Shown: positions 43,964 through 52,003 of the stretch, piece after piece
Layout of the letters: each line of letters opens with the position of its first letter
Position numbering within the stretch: the stretch's first letter is position 1
Assembly (NCBI RefSeq): GCF_028657195.3
Contig: NZ_JANCPR020000041.1
Location: 19,648-83,647 of the forward strand
DNA from: Streptomyces iconiensis
Lineage (GTDB): Bacteria > Actinomycetota > Actinomycetes > Streptomycetales > Streptomycetaceae
Direction: 5' to 3'
DNA: 64,000 nucleotides
Made by a program: the position numbers and the translations under genes
The notes under the pieces: generated by a model
The model's database searches: none
Seen by the model: the letters and a program-made list of their open reading frames with translations, nothing else
Told to the model about the DNA's origin: nothing

Positions 43964-45462
43964 TCGCCGCCGTCGTCGCGCTCGTACTGGCAGCCGCGAT
44001 GCTGCTCGCACTGCTGGCCGGGCGGATCAGCAGGGGCGGGGGGATCTCCGAGTTCCTCGTCGGCGGGCGCTCGTTCCCCGCGTGGCTGATCTACTTCCTC
44101 GCCGTCGGCGAGGTCTACAGCATCGGCGCCATGATCGGCTTCCCCAGTGGCGTCTACGCCGAGGGGGCCTCGTCGGCCGTCTGGTTCATGGGCTACATCC
44201 TTCTCGCCTACGTGCTCGGCTACTTCATCGCACCACTGGTGTGGCGCGCGGGGCACCACTACGACGCGATGACCATTCCGGAGGTCTTCGGGCGGCACTT
44301 CCGCAGCAGGGGGATCGAGGTCGTCGCCGCGCTCACCATGGTGGTGGCGCTGATCCCATGGGGGCAGTACCAGTTCATCGGGCTGCGCACGGTGCTCGGC
44401 GCCATGGATCTGCGGCTCACCCCGCTCCAGTGCGTGGTCACGGCGGGTGTGCTCGGCTTCCTGTACGTCGCCGTCTCGGGTGTGCGCTCCCCTGCCTTCG
44501 TCTCCGTGCTCAAGGACGCGCTCATGGTGCTCGGCGTCGCGGCCGTCGGCATCGCCGCGGTGATGAAGGCGGGCGGCGTCGAGGAGGTCACGGGCGCGCA
44601 CGCGGTGCCGCTGCCCAGCGTCACGCTCCAGGGCGGTCAGCTCACCTATACGCTCACCACCATCGTCTTCCAGGCCGTCGTCTTCTACCTCGCGTTCGGC
44701 GCCGCCTACATCTTCCCCGCCAAGTCCGAGGCGGCAGTGAAGAGTTCGACGGTGTGGATGCCGCTCTACATGCTGATGTTCCCCTTCCTCGTGCTCGCCT
44801 CCTACTGGGCGCTCGCGGAGAAGCCGCACCTGAAGGACCCCAACACCGCCTTCATCGCCGCCGCACGCGCGCTGCTGCCGGAATGGCTGGTCGGGTTCGT
44901 CGCCGCTGGAGCCGCGCTCAGTGGCGTCCTCGTACTGGCGGTGACGGCGCTCAATGTGAGCGGCGTGGTGACCCGCACGTTGATGCGCGGTGCCCGTACC
45001 GACGTCCAGCGGCGCACCTCCACGCTGGTCGTCGCGGGCTTCGTCGTCGTCGCCGCGCTGCTCACGCTGTACGCAGCCGCGCTGATGCTCACCGTGCTCA
45101 ACCTGACCTACATGCTGCTCGCGCAGCTGGTGCCCGCATGGATCTCCGTGCTCTGGTTCCGCCGTACCTCAGCTGCGGGCGCCGCGTGCGGGATGGCGGT
45201 CGGTGTGGTGACGGCGATCGTGCTGTACGTACGCGAGACCGAGTTCGGCGGTGTGAACCCCGGGCTGGTGTCCATGGCGCTCAACGCGGCCGTACTGGTC
45301 GTCTGGACGCTCGTGCGGCCCGGCGAGGCGCGCGGCCCCGTGGCGCTGCTGGGTTCACGGGTGCCTGCCGGTGACCGTGCTGTGCCCGCCGACGATGAGG
45401 CGGGGCGGCGTCCGGACGCCGCGGTGCAGCCAGACGCGGAGGACACCGCAGGCGCACCGTGA
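43960..45462 (+). CDS. sodium:solute symporter (SSS family)
   Basis: A 500-residue transporter with about 13 helices. It has the family start GGISEFLVGGRSFPAWLIYFLAVGE and the central motif FYLAFGAAYIFPAKSEAA. The tail (from about 460) is hydrophilic. The GTG start overlaps the DUF3311 stop. The solute is not predictable; the linked amidohydrolase suggests an amide or similar compound. Its last 108 bases overlap an antisense zinc-ribbon gene. Confidence 0.92.
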   Translation: MIAAVVALVLAAAMLLALLAGRISRGGGISEFLVGGRSFPAWLIYFLAVGEVYSIGAMIGFPSGVYAEGASSAVWFMGYILLAYVLGYFIAPLVWRAGHHYDAMTIPEVFGRHFRSRGIEVVAALTMVVALIPWGQYQFIGLRTVLGAMDLRLTPLQCVVTAGVLGFLYVAVSGVRSPAFVSVLKDALMVLGVAAVGIAAVMKAGGVEEVTGAHAVPLPSVTLQGGQLTYTLTTIVFQAVVFYLAFGAAYIFPAKSEAAVKSSTVWMPLYMLMFPFLVLASYWALAEKPHLKDPNTAFIAAARALLPEWLVGFVAAGAALSGVLVLAVTALNVSGVVTRTLMRGARTDVQRRTSTLVVAGFVVVAALLTLYAAALMLTVLNLTYMLLAQLVPAWISVLWFRRTSAAGAACGMAVGVVTAIVLYVRETEFGGVNPGLVSMALNAAVLVVWTLVRPGEARGPVALLGSRVPAGDRAVPADDEAGRRPDAAVQPDAEDTAGAP

Positions 45463-45576
45463 GTAGACGACGACTCCCTCCGTGACCGGGTGCCGGGAGA
45501 CGGTCTCGTACGGGTCGCGCAGCGGCCAGCCGCAGTCGGCGCAGCGATCTTCGTCCTGGGAGTGAACCATGTCCAT
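45355..45576 (-). CDS. small zinc-ribbon-like protein
   Basis: A 73-residue protein beginning MDMVHSQDEDRCADCGWPL, with paired cysteines CADC (12-15) and CAC (41-43) that could bind one zinc ion. Codon bias is typical of the neighbours, and GAGG lies 8 bases before the ATG. Its 3' third lies antisense to the end of the symporter gene. Function unknown. Confidence 0.65.
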   Translation of the reverse strand: MDMVHSQDEDRCADCGWPLRDPYETVSRHPVTEGVVVYSRCACGVLRVWLHRGVRTPPRLIVGGHSTVTGRHP

Positions 45577-45643
45577 GTGCCCAGCCTCACGCCCGCCGGG
45601 TGTGCGCGTCCATCGCATCTTTCCGCATGGAACCGTGCGGTGA

Positions 45644-45727
45644 GGCCACATGGAAGGCCGTCTGCAGGGCCGTCTGCAAGGCCGTATGCAAGGCCGTATG
45701 AGAGGCCACATGGAAGGCCGTATGGAA
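45644..45727. repeat. 12-bp tandem repeat, seven copies
   Basis: Seven units of the type GGCCGTATGCAA / GGCCACATGGAA / GGCCGTCTGCAA run head to tail, with a degenerate eighth copy following. It lies in the gap between the zinc-ribbon gene and the nitrate operon. No long reading frame through it looks real. The rest of 45577-46002 holds the narK promoter region. Confidence 0.85.
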
Positions 45728-45937
45728 GGCCGCACCATGGGCTCGTGATTGACCTGTGGCCTCCCGCTTCGGCCAACGGCCGCTCCTGGACGGCTCCCTG
45801 GGCCTCGCGGTCCCCGTCGACCACCGCCGCCGGGCCGACGCCGCTCCGGGAACGCGCGGCCGAACTCATGCCCGGCGCCGTGCTCACACGGGGAGCGCAG
45901 GCCGTGTGAGGAAGAGCTTTCGCCCGCGTTACGTGCT

Positions 45938-45953
45938 GACACGGTGCGGAAAC
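45938..45953 (+). promoter_or_regulatory. candidate GlnR box upstream of narK
   Basis: GACAC-GGTGCG-GAAAC fits the GlnR consensus gTnAC-n6-GaAAC with one mismatch; GTTAC lies 5 bases upstream (45928-45932) and TAACGT (45964-45969) may be the -10. GlnR controls nitrogen genes in Streptomyces. Confidence 0.5.
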
Positions 45954-46002
45954 CGCCGGTTCCTAACGTCGTGACTCCTGCCCAGTGCACGAGGAGGCCG
46001 AC

Positions 46003-47571
46003 GTGAGAGAACGGTGGATCACGCAGTGGGAGCCCGAGGACGAGGGCTTCTGGCTGCGGGAGGGCCGGCGGACCGCGCGGCGCAATCTGTACCTCTCCGT
46101 GTTCGCCGAGCACATCGGGTTCGCCGTATGGAGCATGTGGTCGGTACTGGTGCTCTTCATGACGCCGGAGAACGGGTTCGAACTGAGCGCCGACGACAAG
46201 TTCCTGCTGGTGTCCGTCGTCTCCCTGGTCGGGGCCGTGCTGCGGCTGCCGTACGGGTTCGCGGTCACGCGGTTCGGCGGGCGTACCTGGACGGTGTGCT
46301 GCGCGCTGGCGCTGCTGGCGCCGACGCTGCTGGCCGCCGTACTGGTACGGCGGCCCGAGACCCCGCTGTGGGCGCTGCTGCTGTGCGCCGCGCTCGCGGG
46401 GCTGGGTGGCGGCAACTTCGCCTCGTCCATGGTCAACATCAACCACTTCTTCCCCGAGCGCGAGAAGGGCTGGGCCCTCGGCCTCAACGCGGGAGGGGGC
46501 AACCTGGGCGTCGCCACCGCGCAGTTGCTCGGCCTGCTGGTGCTGGCCACGGCGGGGATCGCACACCCGGAGACCCTGCCGCTGCTGTTCGTGCCCGCGC
46601 TGCTGCTCTCGGCGCTGCTGGCGCACCGCAGGATGGACAACCTGGCGACCGCGCGAACCGACCACTCCTCCTACCGCGCCGTCCTGCGAGACCCGCACTG
46701 CTGGACCATGTCGCTGCTGTACGTCGGCACGTTCGGGTCGTTCATCGGCTTCAGCTTCGCGTTCGGGCTCGTCCTCCAGAACGACTTCGGCCGCACCCCG
46801 GCCGAGGCCGCTGCCCTCACCTTCCTCGGCCCGCTCCTCGGCTCGCTGGCACGCCCGTTGGGCGGCCGGCTGGCCGACATGTGGGGCGGGGCACGTGTGA
46901 CGGCGTGGACGTTCCTGTTCATGGCGCTCGGCGCCGGGGGCGCGCTGGCCGCCTCAGCGGGGGGCTCCGAGGGCTCGGCGGGGGGCTCGCCCGGCGCCTT
47001 CGTGGCAGCCTTCGCCGTGCTGTTCGTCCTCACGGGGCTCGGCAACGGGTCCACGTACAAGATGATCCCCGTCGTCTACGCGGCACGCGCCGAGAGCGCT
47101 GCCGAGGCGGGCCGCCGCACGCCGCACGCCGCGCGCGCCGAGGGGCGCCGCCGGGCCGGGGCCGTCATCGCCGTGTCCGGAGCCGTCGGGGCGCTGGGCG
47201 GTGTGGGCATCACCCTGGCGTTCCGCCAGTCCTACCGGATGGCCGGGGACGCACTCCCGGCGATCGCCGCGTTCCTGGCCTTCTACGGGCTGTGCCTGGT
47301 CGTGACATGGGCCGTGTACCTGCGGCGCCCCGGAGGGTCGGGGTGGGCCGGGTCCGGGGTGCGGGAGCCCGGCGGGGCGCTCGCACCTGGTGAGGCGCTC
47401 GCACCTGGTGAGGCGCTCGCACCCGGCGGGGCGCCGGAACCTGACCGGGTTCAGCCGGGTGGGATGCCGGAGTCCGGCGGGGTTACCGGAGTCGGGGCTC
47501 CCGGAGTCGGTGGTTCGGGGACGCGTGCCGGGGCCGGCCGGGCCGATGGCGTGGGGAGCGCGGCCTCTTGA
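46003..47571 (+). CDS. narK: nitrate/nitrite transporter (NarK-type MFS)
   Basis: A 522-residue twelve-helix transporter. Nitrate-signature segments are present: GLGGGNFASSMVNINHFFPEREKGWALGLNAGGGNLG, with the typical GN-rich stretch, and a second GNGSTYKMIP. A Gly/Ala/Pro-rich tail (443-522) includes near-perfect repeats of GEALAP. Start GTG chosen for GAGGAGG five bases upstream. It overlaps the nitrate reductase gene (TTGA), so uptake and reduction are coupled. Confidence 0.9.
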   Translation: MRERWITQWEPEDEGFWLREGRRTARRNLYLSVFAEHIGFAVWSMWSVLVLFMTPENGFELSADDKFLLVSVVSLVGAVLRLPYGFAVTRFGGRTWTVCCALALLAPTLLAAVLVRRPETPLWALLLCAALAGLGGGNFASSMVNINHFFPEREKGWALGLNAGGGNLGVATAQLLGLLVLATAGIAHPETLPLLFVPALLLSALLAHRRMDNLATARTDHSSYRAVLRDPHCWTMSLLYVGTFGSFIGFSFAFGLVLQNDFGRTPAEAAALTFLGPLLGSLARPLGGRLADMWGGARVTAWTFLFMALGAGGALAASAGGSEGSAGGSPGAFVAAFAVLFVLTGLGNGSTYKMIPVVYAARAESAAEAGRRTPHAARAEGRRRAGAVIAVSGAVGALGGVGITLAFRQSYRMAGDALPAIAAFLAFYGLCLVVTWAVYLRRPGGSGWAGSGVREPGGALAPGEALAPGEALAPGGAPEPDRVQPGGMPESGGVTGVGAPGVGGSGTRAGAGRADGVGSAAS

Positions 47572-50141
47572 GCGGGCACGCGGTGGACGGCACGGCGGCG
47601 GACGGACGCGCCGGGGGCGGCACGGCGGCGGGTGTGATGGGGGTGGCCGGTACGGCTGCCGACGGCACGGTGACTGCCGGTACGGCGGCGGGCGGCATGG
47701 TGACGGCCCGTACGTCGGCGGGCGGTACGGACGCTGCCGGTACGGCGACGCACTGTCCGTACTGCGCGCTCCAGTGCGCCATGACCCTCACGCCGGGTGC
47801 GCGGCCCGGTGTGCTGGAGGTGACCCCGCGCGACTTCCCCACCAACAGGGGCGGTCTCTGCCAGAAGGGCTGGACCTCCGCCTCGCTGCTGACCTCGCCC
47901 GAGCGGCTCACAGCGCCCCTCGTACGGGACACGAAGGGCGGGCCGCTGCGGGAGGCCGGGTGGGACGAGGCGCTGGGGCTGGTCGCGGACAGGTTCGCGG
48001 CCGTACGCGCGGCGCGGGGTGCCGACGCCGTCGCGGTGTTCGGGAGCGGCGGCCTGACGAACGAGAAGGCGTACCTGCTGGGGAAGTTCGCGCGGGTGGC
48101 GCTGGGCACCTCGCAGATCGACTACAACGGCAGGTTCTGCATGTCCTCGGCCGCCGCGGCGGGCAACAGGGCGTTCGGGCTCGACAGGGGGCTGCCGTTC
48201 CCCGTGACCGACCTCGACGCCTCGCACGCCGTGGTGCTCGTAGGAGCGAACCCGGCCGAGACCATGCCGCCGCTGATGGGGCACCTGGACCCCGCGCGGC
48301 TGATCGTGGTCGACCCGCGCCGTACGGCGACGGCCCAGGCCGCCCTCGAAGGAGGCGGCCAGCATCTGCGCAACGCGCCGGGCACCGACCTCGCGCTCGC
48401 GCTCGGGCTGCTCCATGTCGCCCTCGTGGACGGGCATTTGGGCACCACCGAACGGGTCGCGTACCGGAACACGCGTACCCGGGGCTGGGACGACGTACGG
48501 CGGTGCGCAGCGCGCTGGTGGCCCGAGCGCACCGAGCGGCTCACCGGTGTCGCCGTAGCCGATCTGCGGCGCGCGGCCGGCACGCTGGCGCGCGCGTCAC
48601 GCGCCCACATCCTCACGGGGCGGGGCGCCGAGCAGCACAGCAAGGGCGTGGACACGGTCGCCGCCTGGATCGACCTCGCGCTCGCACTAGGGCTGCCTGG
48701 CACACCGGGCTCCGGATACGGCTGCCTCACCGGGCAGGGCAACGGGCAGGGCGGGCGCGAGCACGGGCAGAAGGCCGACCAGCTTCCGGGCTACCGCCGT
48801 ATCGACGACCGCGCGGCCCGCGCCCATGTCGCGGAGGTCTGGGGCGTGGCGCCCGAGACGCTGCCGGGCCCCGGGCGCGGCGCGTGGGAACTGCTGGACG
48901 CGCTCGGCACCGCGCACGGGCCCTCGGCGCTCCTGGTGATGGGCTCCAACCCGGCCGTCTCGGCGCCCCGTTCGCGCCGTGTCCTCGACCGGTTGCGCGC
49001 ACTCGACCTCTTGGTGGTCGCCGACTTCGTACGTTCCGAGACCGCCGAACTGGCCGATGTCGTCCTCCCGGTGGCGCAGTGGGCCGAGGAGTCAGGGACC
49101 ATGACCAACCTGGAGGGCCGCATCCTGCGCAGGCGCCGCGCCCAGCCGCCCCCGCCCGGCGTCCGTACAGACCTGGAGGTACTACGGGGACTCGCGGTGC
49201 GGCTGGGGCGTACGGAGGCCGAGTTCCCCGACGACCCCGACGCCGTGCTCGACGAGCTGCGCAGGGCCTCGCGCGGGGGACCGGCCGACTACTCGGGCGC
49301 CGATACGGCACGGCTGGACGCGGGGCATGCCCTGTACTGGCCGGTCCGTGGCGATGCGGTAACGGGTGGTGCGGTCACTGGTGGTGTGGCCACCGGTGGT
49401 GCGCTCACCGGCGATGTGACCATCGAAGATGCGGACACCGGCAGTGCGGCCACCGGCGCCACCGGCGGGGAGCCGGGTGCGGGGACGCCGCGGCTCTTCC
49501 TCGACCGCTTCGCACACCCCGACGGGCGGGCCCGTTTCATGCCCGTCGAGCACCGCGAGGCGGCCGAAGTGCCGGACGCGGAGTACCCGTTGTACGCGAC
49601 GACCGGACGCCAGCTCCAGCACTACCAGTCGGGTGCGCAGACCCGCCGTGTGCCCGAACTGGCCGCCGCGGCTCCCGCCGCCTACGTCGAGGTGCACCCG
49701 GATACCGCGCGCGGGGCCGGGCTGGCCGACGGTGACCCCGCGCGGATCGTCTCGCGGCGGGGCAGCGTGCTCGCGCGTACGCGTTACGACGCGACGATGC
49801 GTGCGGACACGCTCTTCCTCCCGTTCCACTTCCCGGGCGAGGGCGCGGCCAACGCGCTCACCAACCCCGCGCTGGACCCCGTGAGCGGCATGCCGGAGTT
49901 CAAGCTGTGCGCCGTACGGCTGGAGCGCGCGGACGGGGACCTTCGTGCGGACGAGGACCTTCGTGGGGACGGATGGGTTGGGGACGGACGTGCCGAGGGC
50001 GGCCGTGCCGGGGGTGCTGGGGATGGCAGTACGGGGGGCGGAAGTGCCGGGGGCGGGCGCCTGGGAGACGGTCGCTCAGCGGGCGTTCACCCCGATCGGG
50101 GCCTCGATCGGGGCCTCCCGGGGAGTGGGGCAGCCGCATGA
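47568..50141 (+). CDS. nasA: assimilatory nitrate reductase, molybdopterin catalytic subunit
   Basis: An 857-residue cytosolic enzyme that reduces nitrate to nitrite. The [4Fe-4S] motif is HCPYCALQCAM...GGLCQKGW (about 62-105), and molybdopterin-binding segments include GSGGLTNEKAYLLGKFAR, MSSAAAAGNRAFG and MGSNPAVSAP. Three low-complexity parts stand out: residues 1-58, about 596-640 (TGGAVTGGVATGG...) and the Gly/Asp/Arg tail from 786. The start is drawn at a TTG overlapping the narK stop; downstream GTG or ATG starts are possible because the N-terminus is repetitive. Confidence 0.9.
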   Translation: MSGHAVDGTAADGRAGGGTAAGVMGVAGTAADGTVTAGTAAGGMVTARTSAGGTDAAGTATHCPYCALQCAMTLTPGARPGVLEVTPRDFPTNRGGLCQKGWTSASLLTSPERLTAPLVRDTKGGPLREAGWDEALGLVADRFAAVRAARGADAVAVFGSGGLTNEKAYLLGKFARVALGTSQIDYNGRFCMSSAAAAGNRAFGLDRGLPFPVTDLDASHAVVLVGANPAETMPPLMGHLDPARLIVVDPRRTATAQAALEGGGQHLRNAPGTDLALALGLLHVALVDGHLGTTERVAYRNTRTRGWDDVRRCAARWWPERTERLTGVAVADLRRAAGTLARASRAHILTGRGAEQHSKGVDTVAAWIDLALALGLPGTPGSGYGCLTGQGNGQGGREHGQKADQLPGYRRIDDRAARAHVAEVWGVAPETLPGPGRGAWELLDALGTAHGPSALLVMGSNPAVSAPRSRRVLDRLRALDLLVVADFVRSETAELADVVLPVAQWAEESGTMTNLEGRILRRRRAQPPPPGVRTDLEVLRGLAVRLGRTEAEFPDDPDAVLDELRRASRGGPADYSGADTARLDAGHALYWPVRGDAVTGGAVTGGVATGGALTGDVTIEDADTGSAATGATGGEPGAGTPRLFLDRFAHPDGRARFMPVEHREAAEVPDAEYPLYATTGRQLQHYQSGAQTRRVPELAAAAPAAYVEVHPDTARGAGLADGDPARIVSRRGSVLARTRYDATMRADTLFLPFHFPGEGAANALTNPALDPVSGMPEFKLCAVRLERADGDLRADEDLRGDGWVGDGRAEGGRAGGAGDGSTGGGSAGGGRLGDGRSAGVHPDRGLDRGLPGSGAAA

Positions 50142-52003
50142 GTCGCGCGCTGGACGTCGTGGTCGTCGGGTACGGCATGGTCGGTAACCGGCTCATCGAG
50201 GAGGTCGGGCGCCGTGACCCGCACGGTGAGCGCGTACGGCTGACCGTCCTGGGAGCCGAACCCTCGGGCGCGTACAACCGGGTGCTGCTCCCCGGCCTGC
50301 TCGCCGGGTCCCTCACGGAGGACGACCTCGCGCTCGGCGGGCCCGCCGGGGGCGGGCACGGGGCTGGGCACGGGCATGGGGCCGGTACTCGTGCGCTTAC
50401 GGCCCGTACGGGAGCACGTGCCGTGCGCATCGACCGGGCCGCGCGCTTCGTCACCGCCGACGACGGGGCCCAACTCCCCTACGACAGGCTGGTGTTGGCG
50501 ACAGGGGCCACCGCTGTCGTACCGCCCGTGCCCGGGGTGCGGGATGCCGACGGCGCCCTCGCGCGGGGCGTCGGGGTGCTGCGTACGGTCGTGGACGCGC
50601 GCAGGGTGCGGCGCCTCGCCGACCGTGCCCGCGCTCGGGGCGAACGGATGGTGGTGCTGGGCGGCGGCGTGCTCGGGCTTGAGGCCGCGCGGGCCCTGGC
50701 AGCACGCGGGGTGCGCGTCACCGTCGTCCACCCGGCAGCGCATGTCATGGACCGTCAGCTGGACGCGGGTGCGGGCCGGGTGCTGGCGCGTTCGCTGCGC
50801 CGTACGGGAGTTGAGCCGAGGGCCGGGGCAACGGCCGCACGGTGGGTGCCGGGCGAGGGCCTGCACCTGGAGGGCGGCGAGGTGCTGCGCGCCGCGGGGC
50901 TGCTGCTGTGCACGGGCGCGCGGCCCGACACCGCACTCGCGGAGGCGTGCGGCCTGGCGGTCGCGGCGGAAGGGATCGCCGTGGACGACGCGCTCACCAC
51001 CTCCGACCCGGCCGTGCACGCCCTGGGTGACTGCGCCGACGCTGACCCCGGACTGGTACAGCCAGGCTGGGAACAGGCCGCCGTGCTCGCCGCCCGGCTG
51101 ACCGGCGACGACCCGTACGCCCGCTATACGGGCACACCCCGCGTGACCCGGCTGAAGGCGGCCGGTATCGAACTCGCGTGCCTGGGCGACCCGTTCACGG
51201 AGGACGAGAGCGGCGCCGGTGCGGATGTGGTGGCGGACGGCCCTGGTGGGGTGGGGGACGGACCTGGTGGGACGGGGGGCGGTGCCGGTGGGGTGGAGGA
51301 CCGTGCCGGTGGGGTGGGGGAGGGCGCTGGTCGCGCTGGGGCCGGTGACGAGGGGTACGGCGCCGGTGGCACGGGCGCCGAGGTGCTGCGGTTCGAGGAC
51401 CCCGCACGGGAGCGTTACGCGAAGCTGGTGCTGCGGGGCGACCGCGTCACCGGCGCCATTCTGCTGGGCCTGCCCGATGCGGCGGCCGGACTCATCCAGC
51501 TCCACGACAGAGGAGCCCCGGCACCTTCCGACCGCCTCGCCCTGATGCTGGGCCGGGCCCTGCCGCCGGAGAGCCCGACGGGCCCGGAAGCACTCCCGGA
51601 CCACGCGCTGGTGTGCCGGTGCAACAGCGTGACCAAGGGCGCGCTGCGCACCGCCTGGTACGAGGGTGCGCGCTCAGCGCCCGAACTGGCCTCCGCCACC
51701 CGCGCCACCACCGGATGCGGTGGCTGCGCGCCCGCCGTCGAGAAGCTTGCGGCCTGGCTGGCCGAGACCGATCCCGTACCGCCGACGACCCGGGGCGCTC
51801 AGGCCCCGGACGTGAGCCGGGGCCCGAGTCCGGATGTGAACCGGGGCCTGAGCCGGGACCCGAGCCGGGGCCTGAGCCGGGGCCTGAGCCGGGACCCGAG
51901 CCGGGACCCGAGCCGGGGCCTGGGCCCGGACGTGAGCCCGGACTTGAACCCGGACCCGAGCCAGGACCCGAGCCCGACTTCGACTTCGACCGCCACGAGG
52001 TGA
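50138..52003 (+). CDS. FAD-dependent reductase with BFD-type [2Fe-2S] domain
   Basis: A 621-residue flavoprotein. An FAD/NAD(P) oxidoreductase (1-350: VVVVGYGMVGNRLIEEV, VVLGGGVLGLEAARAL, HALGDCADADP) is followed by a NirB-like segment and a BFD-like domain with CRCNSVTKGALR and TGCGGCAPAVEK. It probably delivers NAD(P)H electrons to the nitrate reductase, like NasB/NasC of other bacteria. A Gly-rich insert occupies about 355-415, and the tail (559-614) is built of a 12-bp repeat encoding SRDP/SRGL. Coupled to both neighbours by 4-base overlaps. Confidence 0.85.
   Translation: MSRALDVVVVGYGMVGNRLIEEVGRRDPHGERVRLTVLGAEPSGAYNRVLLPGLLAGSLTEDDLALGGPAGGGHGAGHGHGAGTRALTARTGARAVRIDRAARFVTADDGAQLPYDRLVLATGATAVVPPVPGVRDADGALARGVGVLRTVVDARRVRRLADRARARGERMVVLGGGVLGLEAARALAARGVRVTVVHPAAHVMDRQLDAGAGRVLARSLRRTGVEPRAGATAARWVPGEGLHLEGGEVLRAAGLLLCTGARPDTALAEACGLAVAAEGIAVDDALTTSDPAVHALGDCADADPGLVQPGWEQAAVLAARLTGDDPYARYTGTPRVTRLKAAGIELACLGDPFTEDESGAGADVVADGPGGVGDGPGGTGGGAGGVEDRAGGVGEGAGRAGAGDEGYGAGGTGAEVLRFEDPARERYAKLVLRGDRVTGAILLGLPDAAAGLIQLHDRGAPAPSDRLALMLGRALPPESPTGPEALPDHALVCRCNSVTKGALRTAWYEGARSAPELASATRATTGCGGCAPAVEKLAAWLAETDPVPPTTRGAQAPDVSRGPSPDVNRGLSRDPSRGLSRGLSRDPSRDPSRGLGPDVSPDLNPDPSQDPSPTSTSTATR
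51814..51981 (+). repeat. 12-bp tandem repeat, fourteen copies, coding
   Basis: Fourteen head-to-tail units related to GAGCCGGGACCC / GAGCCGGGGCCT encode the C-terminal tail of the FAD reductase. The unit is four codons long, so copy changes keep the frame. Confidence 0.9.

Noticed and set aside
45644..45727. CRISPR-like array
   Set aside because: The 12-bp units are directly adjacent with no spacers; this is a minisatellite.
45745..45909. GTG-initiated frame of 54 codons (MIDLWPPASANGRSW...) before narK
   Set aside because: The end (LRERAAELMPGAVLTRGAQAV) looks somewhat protein-like, but there is no ribosome-binding site, the start touches the 12-bp repeat and no family is recognised.
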